DNA from: Paraburkholderia phytofirmans OLGA172
GTDB taxonomy: Bacteria; Pseudomonadota; Gammaproteobacteria; Burkholderiales; Burkholderiaceae
Length of the DNA stretch: 64,000 bases
NCBI RefSeq assembly: GCF_001634365.1
Contig: NZ_CP014578.1
Location: 248,001 to 312,000, forward strand
Direction of reading: 5' to 3'
Below, piece by piece: positions 21,226-29,356 of this stretch. The notes below the pieces were generated by a model. That model saw nothing but the letters and a program-made list of their open reading frames with translations, was not told where the DNA came from and ran no database searches. Made by a program: the position numbers and the translations under genes. Each line of letters begins with the position of its first letter. Position 1 is the first letter of the stretch.

Positions 21226-22395
21226 ATGACCCCTAATCCGATAACCAGATTGCAGCGATCCTTGAACTACGACACTCCGCCCGGCCTTGAAGTCGCGGCT
21301 GGCAGCCAAGGCAAGATCGTCCGGCTCTCGGGCCAGTGGACAGCGCTCGCGCTCGCTCGCGACAAGGCCACCGGCCACGTGATTCCTCTGTTGCACTCGC
21401 TGCTCGGCGCTGAGGGCATCCGCCAATGGGACCTGTCGCGTATCGACCGGATGGACCACGTCGGCGGTCAGGCACTGTGGCGCGTGTGGGGCCACAGGCT
21501 GCCCCCGGACACCACGCTCACCGATACGCAACGCGACATTTTCGAGCGCATCGCACTGCTCGATACGGCGCGCGAAAAGGTCGAGCCGGTGATCAAGTTC
21601 GATCCCTTCACCCGGCTCGGCCTCGGGATCTTCTCGTTCTTCGAGCACCTGTACGGCGGATTCGGCATGTTCGGGCAGGTCGTGATCGATCTCCTCGCGA
21701 TCCTGCGCAAACCGAAAATCACGCCATGGACCGAAATCTCCGCGAACGTCTATAACGCCGGCGCCAAGGCCTTGCCGATCACCGCGCTGGTCGCGTTCCT
21801 GATTGGCATCGTGTTGAGCTATCTGTCGGCGCAGCAACTGCGGCTTTTTGGCGCGAATCAGTACATCGTCAATATTCTTGGGCTGTCGGTGATTCGCGAA
21901 CTGGGGCCCGTGCTGTCGGCGATTCTGGTGGCGGGCCGCTCGGGCTCGGCGATTACCGCGCAGATCGGCGTGATGCGCGTCACCGAAGAACTCGACGCCA
22001 TGCGCGTGATGGGCATCCCGCACGGCTTGCGGCTGATCCTGCCGCGCGTGGTCGCGCTTGGCGTGGCCATGCCGCTCCTCGTGATGTGGACCAATATCAT
22101 CGCGTTGACGGGCGGCGCGCTCGCCGCGAAGATCGTCCTCGGCATCGACATGAGCTACTTCGCGCGCGCCTTGCCGAGCGTGGTGCCGGTTGCGAACTTG
22201 TGGATCGGCCTCGGCAAGGGCATCGCGTTCGGCATGCTGATCGCGATCGTCGGCTGTCACTTCGGCTTCCGTATCAAGGCCAATTCGCAAAGTCTCGGCG
22301 AAGGCACGACGACCTCGGTGGTGACCTCGATCACTATCGTGATTCTCGCGGACGCGGTGTTCGCGATCCTCTTCCAGAACGTGGGGCTAGGATGA
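21226..22395 (+). CDS. MlaE-type lipid ABC permease with N-terminal STAS-like domain
   Basis: This protein (389 residues from the ATG) has a soluble N-terminal part (about 15-120, STAS-like), then the MlaE permease domain with five or so hydrophobic segments and the family signature ELGPVLSAILVAGRSGSAIT. It forms the membrane pore of an MCE-type importer or exporter of phospholipids or related lipids between membranes. The true start is uncertain: TACAAT (21222-21227) resembles a -10 box overlapping the ATG, so an internal TTG at 21262 giving LNYDTPPG could be used instead. It overlaps the ATPase gene by four bases. Confidence 0.88.
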   Translation: MTPNPITRLQRSLNYDTPPGLEVAAGSQGKIVRLSGQWTALALARDKATGHVIPLLHSLLGAEGIRQWDLSRIDRMDHVGGQALWRVWGHRLPPDTTLTDTQRDIFERIALLDTAREKVEPVIKFDPFTRLGLGIFSFFEHLYGGFGMFGQVVIDLLAILRKPKITPWTEISANVYNAGAKALPITALVAFLIGIVLSYLSAQQLRLFGANQYIVNILGLSVIRELGPVLSAILVAGRSGSAITAQIGVMRVTEELDAMRVMGIPHGLRLILPRVVALGVAMPLLVMWTNIIALTGGALAAKIVLGIDMSYFARALPSVVPVANLWIGLGKGIAFGMLIAIVGCHFGFRIKANSQSLGEGTTTSVVTSITIVILADAVFAILFQNVGLG

Positions 22396-23270
22396 TCGCG
22401 CCACTCACTCAGGCCGTACGCGGCCAACCGATGCCCGAGATTGCGGAGCCGGTGATCGAAGTGATCGACATCACCAAGCGCTACGGCCGCAACATCGTGC
22501 ATCAGCATCTGAATTTCGACGTGCGGCGCGGCGAGATCGTCTCGGTCGTCGGCGGGTCGGGCTCGGGCAAGACCACGCTGGTGCGGCAGATTCTCGGCCT
22601 GGAGCGGCCGTCGTCGGGGACCATCAAGCTGTTCGGTGAGAACATTGCCACCATTTCGCCTGAAGACGCGCTGCTCATGCGCAGCCGCTCCGGGATGCTG
22701 TTTCAGCGCGGCGCGCTGTTCTCGTCGCTCTCGGTGTTCGACAACGTCGCGCAGCCCTTGCGCGAGCTCGGCCAGGTGCCCGCGGACCTGCTGCGCGACA
22801 TCGTGATGCTCAAGCTCGAGATGGTCGGCCTGCCATGCAAGCACGCATCGAAGATGCCATCCGCGCTCTCGGGCGGGATGATCAAGCGCGTGGGTATTGC
22901 GCGCGCCATCGCACTCGAACCCGAGCTGCTATTTCTCGACGAACCGACCGCCGGCCTCGATCCTCAGGCGTCCGACGAATTCGTCGAACTGATCTCCGCG
23001 CTGCATCGCGCGCTCGGTTTGACGGTGGTCATGGTCACGCACGATCTGGATACGATGATCGCGCTGTCCACCCGCGTCGCCGTGCTGGCGGATCGCAAGG
23101 TGCTGGTCGCCGCGCCGGTCGAAGAGGCGGCGGGCGTCGATCATCCTTTTATCCGCGAATATTTCCTCGGCCTGCGCGGGCGTCGTGCGCTGCAGGCGCT
23201 GCCGCCGGAACGCCGCGCAAAGTTGCCGCGCGCGGCGCTCGAATCGGCATCGTCCGAATTGCCGCTGTGA
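22392..23270 (+). CDS. MlaF-type ABC transporter ATPase
   Basis: This 292-residue ATPase powers the MCE system. Visible motifs are Walker A GGSGSGKTT (about residues 55-63), the signature loop LSGGM in SALSGGMIKRVGIARA, Walker B LLFLDEPTAGLDP, and the switch His in VMVTHDLDT. The start ATG overlaps the permease stop (ATGA), so expression is coupled. A C-terminal extension of about 30 residues ends the protein. The ATPase is cytosolic and should bind the MlaE-like permease. Confidence 0.93.
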   Translation: MIAPLTQAVRGQPMPEIAEPVIEVIDITKRYGRNIVHQHLNFDVRRGEIVSVVGGSGSGKTTLVRQILGLERPSSGTIKLFGENIATISPEDALLMRSRSGMLFQRGALFSSLSVFDNVAQPLRELGQVPADLLRDIVMLKLEMVGLPCKHASKMPSALSGGMIKRVGIARAIALEPELLFLDEPTAGLDPQASDEFVELISALHRALGLTVVMVTHDLDTMIALSTRVAVLADRKVLVAAPVEEAAGVDHPFIREYFLGLRGRRALQALPPERRAKLPRAALESASSELPL

Positions 23271-23286
23271 ACCAGGGAACCTGACA

Positions 23287-24261
23287 ATGGAAAACAAATC
23301 ACATGCCTTCTGGGCAGGGATCTTCACGGTGGCCTTGCTGGCTGCAATCGCGGTGGCGGCTTTTCTGTTCAACGTCGACCGTTCCGTACGGGTGCCGTAC
23401 GATCTGATCGCGCGCACCAACGTCACGGGGCTCTATACCGACGCGGCCGTGCGCTATCGCGGGCTCGACGTCGGCAAGGTGCAGTCGATCAAATTCGACC
23501 GCGATCATCCGGGACAGATTCTGATTCGTATCCTCGTCGACACGCACGCGCCGATTACGCACTCCACGTTCGGCAGCCTGGGGTTTCAGGGCGTGACGGG
23601 TATCGCCTTCATCCAGCTGGATGACACTGGGCGCGATCTGACACCGCTCGCGTCGTCGGCTAAAGCGGTGGCGCAATTGCCGATGCATCCGGGCTTGCTC
23701 GATCAGTTGCAGCAGCGCGGCGACGTTTTGCTGCGCAAACTCGAAAGAGTCACTGACGACGTCGACAATCTGTTGTCGCCGGCAATGGTCAGCCAGTTGC
23801 AGGGCACGGCAGCGAGCCTTCAGAAGGCCGCCGACGGCGTCGCCACGCTGACCCAGCAGATGGCGCCCGCAGCCGGCAAGCTGCCCGCCACGATCAACGA
23901 ACTGGATCGCACGCTGGCATCGACCAATCAGTTGATCACCAGTCTGAACCGCCCGGACGGGCCGTTCGAAACCAACCTGAACAAGGTCGGAACGGCGGCG
24001 CAGCAAGCGGGTGACGCGCTGGTGTCGATGGACAGTTCGATCCAGGAGTTGTCGGCGCGCGTCGGTTACGACACGCTGCCGCGCGTCAATTCGCTCGCCG
24101 AAGACGTGCGCTCCGCGGCCCGTTCGGTGGACCGCGCTGCCGACACGTTCAGCACCAATCCGCGCAGCGTGCTGTTCGGTGCGCCGGGTGCGGCGCCGGG
24201 CCCCGGCGAAGCTGGCTTCACGTGGCCGGCGGCCCGCGCCGCTGCGCACGCTCCTCAATGA
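23287..24261 (+). CDS. MCE-domain periplasmic lipid-binding protein (MlaD-like)
   Basis: This 324-residue protein has an N-terminal transmembrane anchor (WAGIFTVALLAAIAVAAFLF), an MCE domain (about 38-115, with VRYRGLDVGKVQSIKFD), then a long helical, Gln/Thr/Ser-rich coiled region. MCE proteins form rings that carry lipids across the periplasm. The longer helical tail resembles PqiB/YebT-style or single-MCE proteins with a needle. It lies 16 bases after the ATPase gene in the same operon. Confidence 0.92.
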   Translation: MENKSHAFWAGIFTVALLAAIAVAAFLFNVDRSVRVPYDLIARTNVTGLYTDAAVRYRGLDVGKVQSIKFDRDHPGQILIRILVDTHAPITHSTFGSLGFQGVTGIAFIQLDDTGRDLTPLASSAKAVAQLPMHPGLLDQLQQRGDVLLRKLERVTDDVDNLLSPAMVSQLQGTAASLQKAADGVATLTQQMAPAAGKLPATINELDRTLASTNQLITSLNRPDGPFETNLNKVGTAAQQAGDALVSMDSSIQELSARVGYDTLPRVNSLAEDVRSAARSVDRAADTFSTNPRSVLFGAPGAAPGPGEAGFTWPAARAAAHAPQ

Positions 24262-24295
24262 AATGATTCGCAGGTTTTGAAGAAGGAACATGGTT

Positions 24296-24922
24296 ATGTC
24301 ACGCTCGATTCACCGATTGTTGTCCTCGAGCGCCGCGCTTGCGATGCTGCTCGCGTTCGGCGTGCTGGCTGCAGGCTGTGCCGGTAACCCCGCGGCGATC
24401 TCGGACATCCGCTACGACTTCGGGCCGCCGAATCCGGCGGCCTCGGCCGGCACGCTGCCGGCGGTGAAGGTGCTGGATGTCACCGCGCCCGACAACCTCG
24501 AATCCGACAAGCTGATTTACCGGCTCAGCTACGCCGACGCGCAGCAGACGGCGTCGTACGCGAATAGCCACTGGACCATGGCGCCGTCGCAATTGCTGAC
24601 CCAGCGTCTGCGCGGTGCGCTCAGTTCGCGCGGCACCGTGCTGACGGGCGCTGACGGCGTGCACGCCGCGGTCCTGAAGGTCGATCTGAGCGAGTTCGAA
24701 CAGGTCTTCGATAGCCGGTCGGAAAGCCATGCGGCAGTTACCGCGCGCGCTACGTTGACGCAAGGCGGCAAGGTGATCGGCCAGCGCACCTTCATCGCGC
24801 GCGCGCCGTCCAGTTCGGCGGACGCCGCCGGCGGCGCGCAAGCCCTCGCCGCGGCCAGCGACGATCTCGTCGCGCAGATCGGCGCATGGCTCGGCGTGCA
24901 GGCGCTGGTCGCCGCGCAATGA
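24296..24922 (+). CDS. PqiC-like ABC-type transport auxiliary lipoprotein
   Basis: This 208-residue lipoprotein has a signal peptide ending in the lipobox LAAGC, so it is acylated and probably placed in the outer membrane. The following sequence (ISDIRYDFGPPNP, then a beta-rich body with YANSHWTMAPSQLLTQRLR) fits the ABC-type transport auxiliary lipoprotein family (PF03886), which includes PqiC. It likely connects the MCE tunnel to the outer membrane. The second ATG at 24296 is chosen because GAAGGA lies 8 bases upstream; the ATG at 24290 is too close. Confidence 0.88.
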   Translation: MSRSIHRLLSSSAALAMLLAFGVLAAGCAGNPAAISDIRYDFGPPNPAASAGTLPAVKVLDVTAPDNLESDKLIYRLSYADAQQTASYANSHWTMAPSQLLTQRLRGALSSRGTVLTGADGVHAAVLKVDLSEFEQVFDSRSESHAAVTARATLTQGGKVIGQRTFIARAPSSSADAAGGAQALAAASDDLVAQIGAWLGVQALVAAQ

Positions 24923-24953
24923 CCGGCATGCAGCGCAAAGAACGGAGCGCTGC

Positions 24954-26111
24954 ATGAGCGTTAAACCCTGGCAGCGCCGTCCGTCGGCGCTTGCCCGGCA
25001 GGCGCTGGGGCTGTACGCGGCGCTGATCGTCTACGGTTCGTGGTATCCGTTTTCCGGCTGGCGTTCGCTCGGCCTCGCTCCGTTTGCCTACCTGTCCGAT
25101 CCCATGCCGCAGTACCTGACGGCGTTCGACGTCGTCACGAACGTGCTCGGCTATATGCCGTTCGGCGCGCTGGTGGTGCTTGCGGTGTATCCGCGCTGGC
25201 GCGGTACGCTGGCGGTCGCGTTGGCCTTCGTGCTCGGCGGGTTGCTGTCGGGTGTGATGGAAGCGGTGCAAACCTATCTGCCGACGCGCGTTGCCTCCAA
25301 CCTCGATCTGGCCGCCAATGCGCTCGGCGCGCTGCTCGGCGCGGCGATCATGTCGCCGGCCACTGGCGCATTGCTCGATCGCGGTCTGCTGCGGCGTTTG
25401 CGGCTTCTCTGGTTCGAGCGCGACACGGCGGCGCTCGCGTGCCTCGTCGCCTTGTGGCCGTTCGCGACGATGTACCCGGCGCCGCGCCTCTTCGGTCTCG
25501 GCAACTGGCCGCGCGAACTTTGGCTGCGTTTCGATTCGACGACACAAGATGCCCTGCTCGCATGGACGCCGCCGACCTGGCACGTCGGTGCGTGGCCGGC
25601 GCTGGTTGCCGCCTGGCTGCCGGACGACACCTGGGAAGCTGTCATCACGACGCTCGATCTGTTCGCCGCACTCGCCCTGGCTTCGCTGCCGGTGCGCCGC
25701 CATGCGCCGCTCGTGCGCCTGTTGATCCTGTTTATCGTCACGACCTTGTGCGTCAAGGCGGGCGCGACCTTTCTGCAATCGCAATCCGGTCTTGCGTTCG
25801 ACTGGGCGACGCCCGGCGCCTTGGCGGGGCTTGTGTGCGGCGCCGTCGCGGCACTCCTGGCGCTGCGCTTGCGGCGCCGGTCGCGTGCGGCGCTCGCGGC
25901 CTGCGCGCTCACAGTCGCGCTGGTGTTCGTCAATCTGCTGCCGGTGAATCCGTATTTCGATGCCGTGCTGGCCGACTGGCGCCAGGGGCGGTATCTGCAC
26001 TTCAACGGTCTCGCGCACTGGATCGCGTGGAGCTGGCCGTATGCGGCGCTGGTGTGGCTCGCCTATCGCGTCGAACAGGTGTGGCTCAGGCGGCGCGTGA
26101 AACGCGCATGA
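24954..26111 (+). CDS. VanZ-family integral membrane protein
   Basis: This 385-residue polytopic membrane protein has a VanZ-like N-terminal half: the VVTNVLGYMPFGALVVL segment, then GVMEAVQTYLPTRVASNLDL with the Glu-x-x-Gln and Asn-x-Asp motifs. The second half has more membrane helices. VanZ proteins can confer teicoplanin resistance, but in Gram-negative bacteria the role is unknown. It follows the MCE lipoprotein gene by 31 bases in the same direction, suggesting co-transcription with lipid transport. Confidence 0.85.
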   Translation: MSVKPWQRRPSALARQALGLYAALIVYGSWYPFSGWRSLGLAPFAYLSDPMPQYLTAFDVVTNVLGYMPFGALVVLAVYPRWRGTLAVALAFVLGGLLSGVMEAVQTYLPTRVASNLDLAANALGALLGAAIMSPATGALLDRGLLRRLRLLWFERDTAALACLVALWPFATMYPAPRLFGLGNWPRELWLRFDSTTQDALLAWTPPTWHVGAWPALVAAWLPDDTWEAVITTLDLFAALALASLPVRRHAPLVRLLILFIVTTLCVKAGATFLQSQSGLAFDWATPGALAGLVCGAVAALLALRLRRRSRAALAACALTVALVFVNLLPVNPYFDAVLADWRQGRYLHFNGLAHWIAWSWPYAALVWLAYRVEQVWLRRRVKRA

Positions 26112-26280
26112 AGCACGGGCGGCGCATGCGCGCGGCCGGATGGGGCGGCGCGCCCGGCCGCACAGGGCCGCACGGGGTCGCACAGGGCGCACAGGGCGCA
26201 CGCCGCAAGGTGCGCTGCATACCCGGCCGGGCCGCGGGCCGCCGTCAGTCCGTCGTTCAGCGACCGTCAGCCCCGCTCGC

Positions 26281-26286
26281 TATAAT
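26281..26286 (+). promoter_or_regulatory. Probable -10 box of the 2Fe-2S protein/hydrolase operon
   Basis: A consensus TATAAT lies 72 bases before the 2Fe-2S protein gene in an otherwise GC-rich gap (26112-26357). The -35 element is weak (TTCAGC at 26256, 19-base spacing). The preceding stretch has degenerate repeats of CGCACAGGG without coding signals. Confidence 0.5.
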
Positions 26287-26357
26287 CGTCCGCACAACAG
26301 GCGCGCCGCAGCGCTTCCAGCGCCATTCCCACTCTCACAGTCTCGCTTCCGGACATC

Positions 26358-26681
26358 ATGGACTCCTTCTACAAGTACCACGTCTTCTTCTGCCTCAATC
26401 AGCGCGATCCCGGCGCGGAGCGCCCGAGCTGCGCGAATTGCAACGCGCAGGCGATGCAGGAACACGCGAAAAAACGCGTGAAGCAACTCGGCCTTGCAGG
26501 TCCGGGCCAGGTGCGCATCAACAAGGCAGGCTGTCTCGAGCGTTGCGAGCTCGGCCCGGCGCTCGTCGTGTATCCGGAAGGCGTCTGGTACACGTATGTC
26601 GACGAGAGCGACATCGACGAAATCGTCGATTCGCACCTCGTGAACGGCAAGATTGTCGAGCGCCTGAAGATCGATCAATAA
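26358..26681 (+). CDS. Thioredoxin-like (2Fe-2S) ferredoxin
   Basis: This 107-residue protein resembles the thioredoxin-fold 2Fe-2S ferredoxin family. It begins MDSFYKYHVFFCLNQRDPGA, with Cys near residue 12 and further Cys in CANCNAQA and in AGCLERCELGP (about 59-63), a set capable of holding one 2Fe-2S cluster. The tail includes VWYTYVDESDIDEIVDSHL. It likely carries electrons in the cytosol; the partner is not identified. A hydrolase gene follows 9 bases downstream. Confidence 0.88.
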   Translation: MDSFYKYHVFFCLNQRDPGAERPSCANCNAQAMQEHAKKRVKQLGLAGPGQVRINKAGCLERCELGPALVVYPEGVWYTYVDESDIDEIVDSHLVNGKIVERLKIDQ

Positions 26682-26689
26682 ACCGCGCC

Positions 26690-27334
26690 ATGAACGTACA
26701 TACGAAGAAGTATCTGATCGACGGCCCGGTCGGCAAGATCGAGGTCGCGCAGGATCTGCCCGACGACATGCGCGAGAACGGCGCCGCGCCGCGCGGCATC
26801 GCCCTGGTCGCGCACCCGCACCCGCTGTTCGGCGGCACGATGGACAACAAGGTCGCGCAGACGCTCGCGCGCACGCTTGTGCAGTTGAACTACGTGACGT
26901 ACCGCTCGAATTTCCGGGGTGTCGGCGAAACGCAAGGCGAGCATGACGCCGGCATCGGCGAGCGCGACGATCTGCGCGCCGTGCTCGATCACATGCGCGC
27001 GCAAGCCGGGCAGGGCGATCTGCCGCTCGTACTGGCGGGTTTTTCGTTCGGCACCTTCGTGTTGTCGCACGTGGCTGCGAAGCTGCGCGAAGAAGGTCAG
27101 GCGATCGAGCGGATCGTGTTCGTCGGCACGGCGGCGAGCCGTTGGGAGGTCGCACCCGTGCCGGAAAATACGCTTGTGATTCACGGCGAAACCGACGAGA
27201 CCGTTCCCATTCAGTCGGTTTACGACTGGGCGCGGCCGCAGGAATTGCCGATCGTCGTGATTCCGGGGGCAGAGCATTTTCTGCATCGCAAGCTGCACGT
27301 TCTGAAACGGATCATTGTCGACGCGTGGCGTTAA
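26690..27334 (+). CDS. Alpha/beta hydrolase
   Basis: This 214-residue small hydrolase has the oxyanion segment AHPHPLFGGTMDNKV (about 42-56), a nucleophile elbow GFSFGT (Ser near residue 122), an acid in HGETDETVP and the catalytic His in PGAEHFLHRKL. The family, often annotated as dienelactone-hydrolase-like or carboxylesterase, is common next to the 2Fe-2S gene in Burkholderia. The substrate is unknown. It begins 9 bases after the ferredoxin gene and is surely in its operon. Confidence 0.88.
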   Translation: MNVHTKKYLIDGPVGKIEVAQDLPDDMRENGAAPRGIALVAHPHPLFGGTMDNKVAQTLARTLVQLNYVTYRSNFRGVGETQGEHDAGIGERDDLRAVLDHMRAQAGQGDLPLVLAGFSFGTFVLSHVAAKLREEGQAIERIVFVGTAASRWEVAPVPENTLVIHGETDETVPIQSVYDWARPQELPIVVIPGAEHFLHRKLHVLKRIIVDAWR

Positions 27335-27660
27335 TGGGGTGCGGGGGACGCGCCGCGCGTGTTTTCCGGGGTACAGGTACGTGCAAACGCAAATTAATCG
27401 CCGCCCTTTGGTCAAAGATACCAGGATAGCGCGCGTATAATAGGCGCTCTTTTTTGGGCGCAGCATCGCCCACCCGGCAGTTCGCGCGACGCGTAGCTTT
27501 GCGCGCGCAGCGGTGCCGGATGCGAGGCGTGCTGCGCGAACCGATCGCGTGGCCGGAAGTCCAATGGGCGCCGCGCCGTTTTACGGCCTGACGTTCGCCG
27601 ACCGGCTCCTCCAAACTGTGCGCCCTGCGCGCGATGTATTTTTTCGCACGAACCGACCCT
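27335..27660. other. Intergenic region with putative promoter of dacC
   Basis: This 326-base gap contains a clear TATAAT at 27436-27441, with no good -35 at 17 bases. A TTTTTT run at 27449-27456 between GCGC arms could form a small terminator for the hydrolase gene. No protein with a ribosome binding site is present. Confidence 0.45.
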
Positions 27661-28890
27661 ATGCGTTTCTCCACCTCCGGCCGCACGTCATTCCCGTCAG
27701 TTGCTTCTTTCGTTCCCCCTGCGCTTAGCCGCGCCGTGACCCTCGGCATGGTGCTGCCGGCAACCCTCGTTGCCAGCACGGCGTTCGCGCAGGTGCCGCC
27801 GCCCGCGGTGAACGCGCGCTCGTGGGTGCTCGTCGACGCCACCAGCAATCAGGTGCTCGCCTCGGGAAATGCCGACGAACGCGCCGAGCCGGCCTCGCTG
27901 ACCAAGCTGATGACCGCGTACCTCGTCTTCGAAGCACTGCAGACGAAGAAGATCACGATGGACCAGACGATTGAGCCGAGCGAAGCGGTGCGCCGCGTGA
28001 AAACCGACGAATCGCGCATGTTCATCGAAGCGAACAAGCCGGTGACCGTGCACGATCTGGTGTACGGCATGATCATCCAGTCCGGTAACGACGCGGCGAT
28101 CGCGCTGGCCGAACTGGTGGGCGGCAGCGAAGCGCAGTTCGTCAACATGATGAACACCGAAGCGCAGAAACTCGGCATGACGCACACGCATTTTGCTGAC
28201 GTGAACGGTATGCCCGACCCGCAGCACTACACCACGGCGGGCGACCTCGCGATTCTGTCGGCGCGTCTGATTCGTGACTTCCCCGACTACTACAACATCT
28301 TCTCGGTCAAGGAATTCACGTACAACAAGATCAAGCAGCCGAACCGCAACCGTCTGCTGTGGATCGATCCGACGGTGGACGGCCTGAAGACCGGTCACAC
28401 GCAGGCCGCCGGCTACTGCCTGATCGCCAGCGCGAAGCGTTCGCTGCCGGGCACGACCGACGGCTCGCGCCGCCTCGTCGCGGTGATGATGGGCGAGACC
28501 AAGGAACACGACCGCGTGCAGGACGCCCTGAAGATGCTGAACTACGGCTACACCGCGTATGACACGGTGCGTCTGTACAAGGCGAATCAGGTGGTGGGCA
28601 CGCCGCGCGTCTACAAGGGTGCGCAGGACACCGTGCAGATCGGCGTGAAGGGCGATCAGACCATCACCGTGCCGAAGGGCATGGGCGACAAGGTGAAGCC
28701 GCAGATCGAGCAGATCGATCCGCTGATCGCGCCGATCGCGAATGGTCAGCGAGTCGGCACGGCGAAGCTGGTGGCCGACGGCAAGGTGCTGGCGCAATTC
28801 CCGATTGTCGCGTTGCAGGCTGTACCGCAAGCCGGCGTGGTCGGCCGCGTATGGGATTCGCTGATGCTGATGTTCAACAAGAAGAAGTAA
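27661..28890 (+). CDS. dacC: D-alanyl-D-alanine carboxypeptidase (PBP5/6 type)
   Basis: This 409-residue penicillin-binding protein trims the terminal D-Ala from peptidoglycan pentapeptides. The signal peptide ends at about residue 43 (AFA). Catalytic motifs are all present: Ser79-x-x-Lys82 in PASLTK, Ser-x-Asn in QSGNDAA, and Lys-Thr-Gly in LKTGHT. A C-terminal PBP5-like beta domain and an amphipathic tail (VGRVWDSLMLMFNKKK) should anchor it to the inner-membrane face. The ATG at 27661 gives the signal peptide; upstream codons are less likely. The dat remnant lies directly downstream. Confidence 0.95.
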   Translation: MRFSTSGRTSFPSVASFVPPALSRAVTLGMVLPATLVASTAFAQVPPPAVNARSWVLVDATSNQVLASGNADERAEPASLTKLMTAYLVFEALQTKKITMDQTIEPSEAVRRVKTDESRMFIEANKPVTVHDLVYGMIIQSGNDAAIALAELVGGSEAQFVNMMNTEAQKLGMTHTHFADVNGMPDPQHYTTAGDLAILSARLIRDFPDYYNIFSVKEFTYNKIKQPNRNRLLWIDPTVDGLKTGHTQAAGYCLIASAKRSLPGTTDGSRRLVAVMMGETKEHDRVQDALKMLNYGYTAYDTVRLYKANQVVGTPRVYKGAQDTVQIGVKGDQTITVPKGMGDKVKPQIEQIDPLIAPIANGQRVGTAKLVADGKVLAQFPIVALQAVPQAGVVGRVWDSLMLMFNKKK

Positions 28891-28903
28891 GAGCCCGATT
28901 GCG

Positions 28904-29091
28904 ATGACCGCTGTTGCCGATATTTCGCTCGATCCGATCGTTTATCTGAACGGCGAGCTGGTGCCCTTGTCCGAAGCGCGCTGGTGAAGGATGGCGTGTT
29001 GTACGCGGCCTATCAGCGTGCCAAGGCCAAGGAAGCGCTAGAAGCGCTGCAAGGAGTAGAAAGTGAATCCCGCGAAAGAATCGTTGCTTGA
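28904..29091 (+). pseudogene. dat: Remnant of a D-amino acid aminotransferase gene (internal deletion)
   Basis: An ATG at 28904 opens a 27-codon frame: MTAVADISLDPIVYLNGELV and then PLSEARW, followed by TGA at 28985. This is the beginning of class IV PLP-dependent D-amino acid aminotransferases. In a different frame the next bases read KDGVLYAAYQRAKAKEALEA, which resembles the C-terminal end of the same enzyme. About 240 internal residues, including the catalytic Lys, are absent. In other Burkholderia an intact gene is expected between dacC and the DUF493 gene; that comparison is from memory. Confidence 0.75.
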
Positions 29092-29332
29092 GTTTCCGTG
29101 CGACTTTCCCATCAAGATCATGGGCAAGTCGCATCCAGAGTTCGCCGAGACGATTGTCTCGGTGGTTCGGCAGTTCGATAACGAAGTGGACCCCGAGCGC
29201 GTGGAAACGCGGCCGTCCAGCGGCGGCAATTACACCGGTTTGACGGTCACAGTGCGCGCCACGAGCCAGGCGCAGCTCGACGATATCTATCGCGCGCTCA
29301 CCGGCCATCCGATGGTGAAAGTGGTGCTTTAA
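29063..29332 (+). CDS. DUF493 (YbeD-like) protein
   Basis: This 89-residue cytosolic protein has the YbeD/DUF493 pattern: LLEFPCDFPIKIMGKSHPEF at the start and a C-terminal ALTGHPMVKVVL. It is an ACT-like small fold linked by gene order to lipoate synthesis (dacC-ybeD-lipB-lipA in many proteobacteria). Start is GTG at 29063, with AGGAG upstream. Its beginning overlaps the end of the dat remnant. In this genome the LysR and DUF2917 genes separate it from lipB. Confidence 0.9.
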   Translation: MNPAKESLLEFPCDFPIKIMGKSHPEFAETIVSVVRQFDNEVDPERVETRPSSGGNYTGLTVTVRATSQAQLDDIYRALTGHPMVKVVL

Positions 29333-29356
29333 AGCCTGGCGCTGTGTGTCTCGGTT

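Noticed and set aside
24792..26201. A 469-codon minus-strand frame opposite the VanZ gene
   Set aside because: Highly Arg/Gln-rich, no recognisable domain, and fully antisense to a membrane protein with clear hydrophobic segments.
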